Program-made: the position numbers and the translations under genes
Shown here: positions 1-4,866 of the stretch, in pieces
Numbering within the stretch: the stretch's first letter is position 1
Layout of the letters: the number at the start of each line of letters is the position of its first letter
From: Pseudomonadota bacterium
GTDB lineage: Bacteria > Pseudomonadota > Gammaproteobacteria > Burkholderiales > Gallionellaceae
DNA length: 6,919 bases
Assembly: GCA_021783855.1 (NCBI GenBank)
Contig: JAJXTL010000144.1
Span: 1 to 6,919 of the forward strand
Direction of reading: 5' to 3'
The notes under the pieces: model-generated
The model's input: the letters and a program-made list of their open reading frames with translations, nothing else
Databases searched by the model: none
Told to the model about the DNA's origin: nothing

Positions 1-673
1 GATCCAACTCGATAAAGTCAGCCGCAGCTTCTCTGTAGGCGATCAGCAGGTGTCCGCGTTACGCGACATCGATTTGAACATCGCGGCGGGCGACTATGTC
101 TCCATCATGGGGCCGTCCGGTTCGGGCAAATCCACCCTGCTCAACCTGATCGGCCTGCTGGATCGCCCGACCTCCGGCATCTACAAGCTGGACGGCGGCA
201 ATGTCACCGACCTGGATGACGAACAACAGGCCCGCGTTCGCAGCGAGAAAATCGGCTTCGTGTTCCAGTCGTTCCATCTGGTGCCGCGCCTCACCGCTGC
301 GATGAACATCGAACTGCCGCTGATATTGGCGGGCATCCCGCCCCATGAACGCCGCGCGCGCGTTACAGCGTTGCTGGAAAACTATGGCCTCACGGATCGT
401 GCCGATCACAGACCGGATCAGCTCTCCGGCGGACAACGGCAGCGCGTGGCGATTGCCCGTGCCACCAGCATGCATCCTGCCGTGCTGCTGGCGGATGAGC
501 CGACCGGCAATCTGGATCAGGCCACCGGTCGCGAGGTGATCCATCTGCTCGAACAGCTCACCGAACAGAAGGTCACGCTGATCCTCGTCACCCACGATCC
601 GGCGCTGGGCGCACGGGCAAAACGCCAGTTGCACATGGTGGACGGGCAGATTATCAGCCAGACGACATCATGA
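1..673 (+). CDS. MacB/LolD-type ABC transporter ATP-binding protein (5' end just cut)
   Basis: This is the cytoplasmic ATPase that powers the two permeases encoded next to it. Numbered from the internal GTG at 50, it shows Walker [10 protein letters not shown] (residues 21-29), Q-loop Gln73 in VFQSF, signature LSGGQ (125-129), Walker B VLLADE (145-150) followed by PTGNLD, and H-loop His182 in LVTHDP. All catalytic elements are intact. The reading frame stays open upstream of that GTG and encodes [16 protein letters not shown], the usual first beta strand and aromatic A-loop region of this family. The GTG at 50 is therefore not the real start. Position 1 (G) could be the third base of the true start codon, giving about 224 residues, normal for MacB/LolD-like ATPases. 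The stop TGA overlaps the next gene's ATG (ATGA, 670-673), which indicates translational coupling. Substrate is unknown; the MacB-like partners favour efflux or envelope-stress export over LolCDE-type lipoprotein release. Confidence 0.93.
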   Translation, partial: IQLDKVSRSFSVGDQQVSALRDIDLNIAAGDYVSIMGPSGSGKSTLLNLIGLLDRPTSGIYKLDGGNVTDLDDEQQARVRSEKIGFVFQSFHLVPRLTAAMNIELPLILAGIPPHERRARVTALLENYGLTDRADHRPDQLSGGQRQRVAIARATSMHPAVLLADEPTGNLDQATGREVIHLLEQLTEQKVTLILVTHDPALGARAKRQLHMVDGQIISQTTS

Positions 674-1872
674 GATTCATCGATGTCGTGCAGTTTGCAT
701 CCGGCAGTCTGAGCGGCAGCCGAACCCGAACCTGGCTGATGATTCTGGCAATGTCCATCGGCGTGGCATCCGTACTCATACTGACCGCACTGGGCGAAGG
801 GGCCCGGCTTTACGTGGTCAACCAGTTCTCCTCATTAGGCACCAATCTCGTACTGGTATTTCCCGGGCGCACCGAAACCGCCGGCATCGGCCCCGGCATG
901 CTGCTGGGGCAGATTCCCCGCGAACTCTCTCTGGACGATGCCGAGGCTTTGCTCAAGAGCCGCGCCGTCAAACGCATCGCACCGCTGACGCTGGGCAGCT
1001 CGCAAATCTCCCGTGACGCGCTCAACCGCGAAGTCATCGTGCTGGGCTCAACCTCCGATCTGCTGGAAGTGCGTCACATGAGCCTGGCACTGGGGCAATT
1101 TCTGCCCGCAGGCAATGCAGGCGAATCGGTCTGCGTGCTGGGCGCTAAAATCCGTCGCGAACTGTTCGGCAAGGAATCCGCCATCGGCGCCTGGGTGAGA
1201 CTGGGCGACCGGCGTTTCCGCGTGATCGGCGTGATGGCAAGCCAGGGCGAATCGATGGGTTTCAATACCGACGAGATCGTCATCGTGCCGGTCGCCTCCG
1301 CCCACATGCTGTTCAACACGACAGGACTGTTCCGAATCCTGGTCGAGGCGAAGAGCCGCGAGGCCATCGAGCAGGCCAAAAAGGACGCCGAAACCATTTT
1401 GTTCGCCCGCCACAACGGTGAGCGCGATGTGACCGTCATCACGCAGGACGCGGTGCTGGCCACCTTCGACCGCATTTTGCGCGCGCTGACGCTGGCGGTA
1501 GGGGGCATCGCCGCGATCAGCCTGTCGGTCGCCGGCATCCTGATCATGAACGTGATGTTGATCGCCGTCTCGCAACGCGTGCAGGAAATCGGCCTGCTGA
1601 AAGCCCTCGGTGCACCCGCAAAACAGATCCGCAACCTGTTTTTCACCGAGGCAATATTGTTATCCAGTGTCGGCAGCGCAGTCGGCCTGATCATCGGTGA
1701 AACGGGCGTACTGGTAATCGCAAAAATCTACCCCACCCTGCCGGTCGCCACGCCCTGGTGGGCGGTGCTGGCGGCAATCGGCATCTCACTGATCACCGGC
1801 GTATCATTCAGCGTATGGCCCGCACGCCGCGCAGCCCTGCTGGATCCCGTGACTGCGCTGGCGGGGAGATAG
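670..1872 (+). CDS. MacB/FtsX-type ABC transporter permease (first of a pair)
   Basis: A 400-residue inner-membrane permease. It has the MacB/FtsX layout: a short cytoplasmic N-terminus with TWLMILAMSIGV, a first membrane helix at about 21-42, a large periplasmic domain at about 43-270, then three helices at about 273-299, 325-352 and 361-383. The cytoplasmic loop SQRVQEIGLLKALGA (301-315) is the FtsX-family signature that contacts the ATPase, and the C-terminus has the typical WPARRAALLDPVTAL pattern. Classical MacB carries its ATPase on the same chain; here the ATPase is a separate upstream gene. The ATG overlaps the preceding stop by 4 bp and no strong ribosome binding site is visible, so translation is probably coupled. 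It is clearly paralogous to the next gene: GEG after helix 1, FGTNL/LGTNL, and RRFRVIGVM/QRYRVVGVM. The two probably form a heterodimeric transmembrane unit. The substrate cannot be read from the sequence. Confidence 0.92.
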   Translation: MRFIDVVQFASGSLSGSRTRTWLMILAMSIGVASVLILTALGEGARLYVVNQFSSLGTNLVLVFPGRTETAGIGPGMLLGQIPRELSLDDAEALLKSRAVKRIAPLTLGSSQISRDALNREVIVLGSTSDLLEVRHMSLALGQFLPAGNAGESVCVLGAKIRRELFGKESAIGAWVRLGDRRFRVIGVMASQGESMGFNTDEIVIVPVASAHMLFNTTGLFRILVEAKSREAIEQAKKDAETILFARHNGERDVTVITQDAVLATFDRILRALTLAVGGIAAISLSVAGILIMNVMLIAVSQRVQEIGLLKALGAPAKQIRNLFFTEAILLSSVGSAVGLIIGETGVLVIAKIYPTLPVATPWWAVLAAIGISLITGVSFSVWPARRAALLDPVTALAGR

Positions 1873-1873
1873 C

Positions 1874-3073
1874 ATGCTGTTTCCCGACCTGATCCGCCTC
1901 ACCACCTCCAGCTTCCTGGCCTACCGGATGCGCAGCTTCCTGACCGGTTCGGGGATCGCCATCGGCATCACAGCGGTGGTCCTGCTCACCTCCATCGGAG
2001 AGGGGCTGCATCAGTTCGTGCTGTCCGAATTCAGTCAGTTCGGCACCAATCTGATCTCTATTCAGCCCGGCAAGACGCAGACCCAGGGCGGCAATGTGGG
2101 CATCTTCGGCTCAAGCCGTCCGTTATCCATCGAGGATGCAACGGCTCTGCGCCATCTGGCCAATATCGAGCACATCAATCCGAGCATGCAGGGCAATGCG
2201 GAGGTGCGTGCCAACGGCAAGACCCGCCGCACCACCGTGTACGGCGCAGGGCATGACTTCACCAAAACCTTTACCGTCAACGTGCAATCCGGCAGTTTCC
2301 TGCCCGACGACGATCCGACGCAGGCGCGCGCTTTTGTCGTGCTGGGTTCCAAGGTGCGCCAGGAACTCTATGCAGGGCAGAACCCGCTGGGCAGCTATCT
2401 TAGCGTGGGCGGGCAACGCTACCGGGTTGTCGGCGTGATGGAACCCAAGGGCCAGATACTCGGCTTTGACATGGACGATACCGTGTTCATTCCGGCGGCG
2501 CGCGCGCTGGAACTGTTCAACCGCCCGGGCCTGATGGAAATACAGGTGAACTACAAGGCAGGCGCCGATCTGGACGGCGTGGTGCGCGCCATCACAGCAC
2601 TGCTCAAGGAACGCCACGGACGCGAAGACTTCACGCTGATTCCACAGGAAAAAGCGCTCGAAGTGCTGGGTTCCGTGCTGGATGTGATCACCTTTGCGGT
2701 GGGCGCGCTGGGCGGCATCTCGCTGCTGGTGGGCGGCGTCGGCATACTGACCATCATGACTATGGCGGTGTCCGAACGCACCGCAGAGATCGGCCTGTTG
2801 CGCGCGCTGGGCGCACGCGAAAAACAGGTACTGATGCTGTTTCTGGGAGAGGCGATCCTGCTCTCCGCGCTGGGCGGATTGGCAGGGCTGCTGTTTGGCA
2901 TCGGCATCGCTCAGGGGCTGCATGAACTCATCCCTGCCCTGCCGGTGCACACACCCTGGCTGTTCGCCGTGCTGGCCGAATTTGTCGCGATCAGCATCGG
3001 CCTTGCTGCCGGCGTGCTGCCGGCGCGCCGCGCGGCAAGACTGGACCCGGTGGAAGCGTTAAGAACAGAGTAG
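1874..3073 (+). CDS. MacB/FtsX-type ABC transporter permease (second of a pair)
   Basis: A 399-residue permease with the same plan as its upstream paralogue. It has helix 1 at about 21-41 (SGIAIGITAVVLLTSIGEG), a periplasmic MacB-like domain at about 42-268, and helices at about 272-298, 322-348 and 361-382. The family signature SERTAEIGLLRALGA lies at 300-314 and the terminal motif LPARRAARLDPVEAL at 382-396. It matches the canonical MacB signature more closely than the first permease does (GGVGILTIM and ERTAEIGLLRALGA). The start ATG lies one base after the previous stop, with GGGGAG at 1863-1868 as a well-spaced ribosome binding site inside the end of the upstream gene. It is the last gene of the operon in this direction. 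Its TAG stop (3071-3073) provides the first base of a tandem repeat. An adaptor (MacA-like) or outer-membrane partner is not in the window. Confidence 0.92.
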   Translation: MLFPDLIRLTTSSFLAYRMRSFLTGSGIAIGITAVVLLTSIGEGLHQFVLSEFSQFGTNLISIQPGKTQTQGGNVGIFGSSRPLSIEDATALRHLANIEHINPSMQGNAEVRANGKTRRTTVYGAGHDFTKTFTVNVQSGSFLPDDDPTQARAFVVLGSKVRQELYAGQNPLGSYLSVGGQRYRVVGVMEPKGQILGFDMDDTVFIPAARALELFNRPGLMEIQVNYKAGADLDGVVRAITALLKERHGREDFTLIPQEKALEVLGSVLDVITFAVGALGGISLLVGGVGILTIMTMAVSERTAEIGLLRALGAREKQVLMLFLGEAILLSALGGLAGLLFGIGIAQGLHELIPALPVHTPWLFAVLAEFVAISIGLAAGVLPARRAARLDPVEALRTE

Positions 3074-3107
3074 CAAGTGGCAAGTGGCAAGTGGCAAGTG
3101 GCAAGTG
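3073..3107. repeat. Five perfect tandem copies of the 7-bp unit GCAAGTG
   Basis: Copies lie at 3073-3079, 3080-3086, 3087-3093, 3094-3100 and 3101-3107, with no mismatch. The array begins with the final G of the upstream stop codon and ends directly against TATAAT. It lies outside both genes, so a change in copy number would not alter either protein. Perfect short tandem units of this kind are prone to slippage and may vary between strains. There are no spacers, so it is not a CRISPR. Confidence 0.97.
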
Positions 3108-3113
3108 TATAAT
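3085..3113 (+). promoter_or_regulatory. Candidate sigma70 promoter of the aminotransferase gene, built on the heptamer array
   Basis: A perfect -10 hexamer TATAAT is seen at 3108-3113. At 17 bp spacing the only -35 candidate is TGGCAA (3085-3090), which falls inside the tandem repeat and matches TTGACA at three of six positions. There is no TGn extension immediately upstream of the -10. The predicted transcript would start near 3120 and have a leader of roughly 23 bases carrying AAAGGA (3129-3134) ahead of the GTG start. The -10 is convincing by sequence. The weak -35 suggests low basal activity, dependence on an activator, or a contribution from read-through of the ABC operon. Confidence 0.6.
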
Positions 3114-3142
3114 TCACCTATCATATTTAAAGGAAATAAATC

Positions 3143-4336
3143 GTGTCCCTGTCCCGTCGCGTGCAAGCCATCAAACCCTCCCCTACGCTTGCCGTCACGG
3201 CGCGTGCCGCGAAACTCAAGGCGGAAGGTCAAGACATCATCGGACTGGGCGCAGGCGAACCGGATTTCGACACGCCGCAGCACATCAAGGATGCAGCCAT
3301 CGCTGCCATCAACGCGGGCTTTACCAAGTACACGGCGGTGGGCGGCACCCCTTCCCTGAAGACCGCCATCATCGCCAAGTTCAAACGCGATAACGGGTTC
3401 GACTACACTGCAAAGCAGATTCTGGTTTCCTGCGGCGGCAAGCAGAGTTTCTTCAACCTGGCGCTGGCCGTGATCAACCCGGGCGATGAGGTGATTATTC
3501 CCGCCCCTTACTGGGTATCGTATCCCGATATCGTGATCATCGCCGAGGGTAAACCGGTCATCGTGCAGGCAGGTATCGAACAAGGCTTCAAATTGACGCC
3601 CGCGCAACTGAAAGCTGCCATCACACCAAAAACCAGAATGGTGGTGATCAACAGCCCGAGCAATCCATCGGGCGCGGTATACACGCTGGAGGATCTGCGG
3701 CGGCTTGGCGAGGTGCTGCGGGCATATCCCGACATCCTGATCGTCACCGACGACATGTATGAGCACATCGCGCTGACCGATGAAAAGTTCGTCAACATCC
3801 TGAATGCCTGCCCGGATCTGTATCCGCGCACCATGGTGCTTAACGGCGTATCCAAGGCGTATGCAATGACCGGCTGGCGCATCGGCTATGCGGCAGGCCC
3901 CGAAACCATCATTACCGCGATGGAAAACGTGCAATCGCAAAGCACCTCCAACCCGACTTCCATCTCACAGGTCGCCGCAGAAGCCGCGCTCAACGGCGAC
4001 CAGAACTGCATCAAACCCATGCTCAGCGCATTCCGCGAACGCCATGTGTTTGTGGTGAATGAACTGAACAAGATTCCCGGCCTCTCCTGCATCATGGCAG
4101 GCGGCGCATTCTATGCCTTCCCGGATGCCAGAGTCGCCATCGCCACCCTGCATCAGAAGGGCGTCATTACGGAGGCCACCGACATCGCGCTGTCCGAATA
4201 TCTGCTGATAAAAGCAGGGGTAGCCGTCGTACCGGGCTCGGCATTCGGCAGCGAAGGCTACATCCGTCTGTCCTTTGCCACCTCGATGGCAAACCTCTCA
4301 AAAGCGCTGGAGCGCATCAAGAAGGCGCTTTCATAA
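3143..4336 (+). CDS. aspC: Aspartate aminotransferase, class I fold type I, subgroup Ib (PLP-dependent)
   Basis: A cytosolic enzyme that transfers the amino group between aspartate and 2-oxoglutarate, giving oxaloacetate and glutamate. At 397 residues it has the normal length. The N-terminus (LSRRVQAIKPSPT, GAGEPDFDTP) closely resembles Thermus-type Ib enzymes. Visible active-site elements are GGKQ with Lys100, PYWVSYPD around Trp124, SPSNPSG with Asn174, Asp203 and Tyr206 (DDMYE) that contact the PLP ring, the Schiff-base Lys238 in SKAYAMTGWRIGY, phosphate-binding Arg246, and substrate-carboxylate Arg375 (YIRLSF). All are intact. The GTG start at 3143 is supported by AAAGGA at 3129-3134 (8-nt gap) and by alignment of SLSRRVQ with the family N-terminus. 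Some Ib enzymes also transaminate prephenate to arogenate, and that activity cannot be settled here. It is probably transcribed alone from the promoter just upstream, and a terminator overlaps its stop codon. Confidence 0.95.
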   Translation: MSLSRRVQAIKPSPTLAVTARAAKLKAEGQDIIGLGAGEPDFDTPQHIKDAAIAAINAGFTKYTAVGGTPSLKTAIIAKFKRDNGFDYTAKQILVSCGGKQSFFNLALAVINPGDEVIIPAPYWVSYPDIVIIAEGKPVIVQAGIEQGFKLTPAQLKAAITPKTRMVVINSPSNPSGAVYTLEDLRRLGEVLRAYPDILIVTDDMYEHIALTDEKFVNILNACPDLYPRTMVLNGVSKAYAMTGWRIGYAAGPETIITAMENVQSQSTSNPTSISQVAAEAALNGDQNCIKPMLSAFRERHVFVVNELNKIPGLSCIMAGGAFYAFPDARVAIATLHQKGVITEATDIALSEYLLIKAGVAVVPGSAFGSEGYIRLSFATSMANLSKALERIKKALS

Positions 4337-4345
4337 AGCGCTTTT
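4322..4345 (+). terminator. Rho-independent terminator overlapping the aspC stop codon
   Basis: AAGGCGCTTT (4322-4331) pairs with AAAGCGCTTT (4335-4344) around a 3-base loop CAT (4332-4334), giving ten pairs with one G-U wobble. It ends in TTTT (4342-4345). The TAA stop (4334-4336) sits in the loop and right arm. The T-run is short and partly used in the stem, so termination may be only partial. The core GCGCTTT/AAAGCGC pairing is perfect. Confidence 0.6.
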
Positions 4346-4459
4346 GAAACTTCCCGGAAAAAGCTGGGCATCTGTCAACAGTGCCTCGCTTTACCGTTTT
4401 CCGGACGGCCTCTGAAGAATCTGCAATCCAGCGCCCCAACCATTTTCACGCATTATTTC

Positions 4460-4490
4460 CGACAAAAAAGGTTCACAATTTTGTCGTTTT
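4460..4490 (+). other. Inverted repeat CGACAAAA-N11-TTTTGTCG followed by TTTT
   Basis: The arms at 4460-4467 and 4479-4486 are perfectly complementary over 8 bp around an 11-base loop, and TTTT follows at 4487-4490. It could be a second, AT-rich terminator behind aspC. It could equally be an operator-type dyad, because it overlaps the -35-like TTCACA at 4472-4477. The symmetry is certain; the role is not. Confidence 0.5.
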
Positions 4491-4500
4491 CGTGCAAAAT
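4472..4500 (+). promoter_or_regulatory. Candidate promoter for the small ORF (TTCACA - 17 bp - CAAAAT)
   Basis: TTCACA (4472-4477) matches the sigma70 -35 consensus at five of six positions, and CAAAAT (4495-4500) matches the -10 at four of six, with the ideal 17-bp spacer. Transcription would start near 4507 and leave a leader of about 144 bases before the ATG at 4651. AT-rich sequence gives such matches fairly often, so this is tentative. The overlapping dyad would allow repressor control. Confidence 0.3.
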
Positions 4501-4650
4501 TCAGCTGCCAGAAGCTCCACAGCAACAACCTGCTGATCGGAACTTGTGGCTCGCAGCATCCAATCTGTTTCAAATCAAAAATTTAAACCCAACTTCCGGC
4601 TAGACGGGATACCGCCTATGGTCGGGGTAATAACATGGAGAGTATTAAAG

Positions 4651-4740
4651 ATGGAATTTCTGAATAGCGCAGTAACCCCTCTGTTTGTTTTCTCGCCGTT
4701 TTTTATTTTGTCACTGATGATTCTTTTCAGCGGAAAATAA
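4651..4740 (+). CDS. Possible 29-residue hydrophobic membrane peptide
   Basis: A 29-codon ORF (ATG 4651, TAA 4738-4740). Its product begins MEFLNSAVTPLFVF and continues with one strongly hydrophobic stretch (LFVFSPFFILSLMILF, about residues 11-26) before a short polar SGK end. That would make one membrane helix interrupted by prolines. GGAGAG at 4637-4642 lies 8 bases before the ATG, a good ribosome binding site. The frame stays open upstream to GTG 4546, which would give 64 residues, but that start has poor ribosome-binding context and the extra N-terminus is not protein-like. I do not recognise the family. By size and hydrophobicity it could be a small accessory subunit of a membrane complex or a type I toxin-like peptide. 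It could also be a chance ORF, since AT-rich DNA readily encodes Phe/Leu/Ile runs. Low to moderate confidence that it is real. Confidence 0.33.
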   Translation: MEFLNSAVTPLFVFSPFFILSLMILFSGK

Positions 4741-4784
4741 AGGTCGGCGTTATCCTCAAATCAGCCGAAAACTGTTTTTTGAGA
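4741..4784 (+). terminator. Weak hairpin plus T6 run just after the small ORF
   Basis: CTCAAA (4755-4760) can pair with TTTGAG (4778-4783), and CAG (4762-4764) with CTG (4772-4774), around the loop CCGAAAA. The stretch contains six Ts (4775-4780). An alternative pairing is TCGGC 4744-4748 with GCCGA 4764-4768. Either could form a poor intrinsic terminator for a short transcript ending 40 bases after the 29-codon ORF. The stems are short and imperfect. Confidence 0.25.
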
Positions 4785-4826
4785 TGCGGCATTTTATGGT
4801 TGCGAGAAACGCCATATCATGCCGCA
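4785..4826. other. Long imperfect hairpin between convergent transcription units
   Basis: TGCGGCAT (4785-4792) pairs perfectly with ATGCCGCA (4819-4826). After a symmetric 2x2 internal loop, TATGG (4795-4799) pairs with CCATA (4812-4816), leaving a 12-base apical loop in which CG 4803-4804 can still pair with CG 4810-4811. It lies about 40 bases from the stop of the minus-strand gene. Neither strand has a T-run right after the stem, so it is not a textbook intrinsic terminator. It may stabilise 3' ends, assist convergent termination or be part of a small RNA. The structure is clear, the function inferred. Confidence 0.55.
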
Positions 4827-4866
4827 GCATATAAATCCAGATACGATAGTTCAATTGGATCGAATG

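Larger units (their letters stand above)
4346..4650. other. Non-coding stretch between aspC and the small ORF
   Basis: About 300 bases with no convincing gene. The first half (to about 4440) shows only short weak pairings, such as CCGT 4394-4397 with ACGG 4405-4408. The AT-richer second half holds a perfect 8-bp dyad and a promoter-like pair (listed separately), followed by about 144 bases that would be the leader of the 29-codon ORF. The bases CTCCA at 4515-4519 are complementary to TGGAG at 4636-4640, the ribosome binding site of that ORF. Five pairs can easily arise by chance. I recognise no known riboswitch, tRNA or transposon remnant. Confidence 0.5.

Noticed and set aside
50..673. GTG at 50 as the start of the ABC ATPase
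   Set aside because: The open frame upstream encodes the conserved first strand and A-loop region, so the protein starts at or just before position 1.
1048..1694. Two overlapping minus-strand frames inside the first permease
   Set aside because: Both lie antisense to well-conserved permease sequence; composition and overlap mark them as shadows.
2123..2950. 275-codon minus-strand frame inside the second permease
   Set aside because: His/Gln/Arg-rich antisense shadow of a clear permease, with no hydrophobic core or motif.
3073..3107. CRISPR array or sigma54 promoter made of the TGGCAAG repeats
   Set aside because: The units are 7 bp with no spacers, so it is not CRISPR. With period 7 the GG and GC elements required at -24 and -12 do not fall at the right distance, and a perfect sigma70 -10 explains the end of the array better.
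3059..3940. Long 293-codon minus-strand reading frame across the aspC region
   Set aside because: It runs antisense to an intact, fully conserved aminotransferase, and its beginning and end have no family resemblance. It is His/Asp/Arg-rich, as expected of an antisense frame in GC-rich codons.
4391..4573. 60-codon minus-strand frame beginning at a TTG in the intergenic region
   Set aside because: No ribosome binding site and no recognisable motif, and it runs through the dyad and promoter-like elements. Kept only as a remote possibility.
4546..4650. N-terminal extension of the small ORF from GTG 4546
   Set aside because: Poor ribosome-binding context for the GTG. The extension (ARSIQSVSNQ and onward) is polar and unremarkable, while the internal ATG at 4651 has a good GGAGAG.
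4590..4650. Riboswitch (for example a cyclic-di-GMP type) before the small ORF
   Set aside because: CTTCCGGCTAGACGGGATACC and neighbouring bases give only 3-4 bp pairings, and I could not match the conserved core of any riboswitch class I know.
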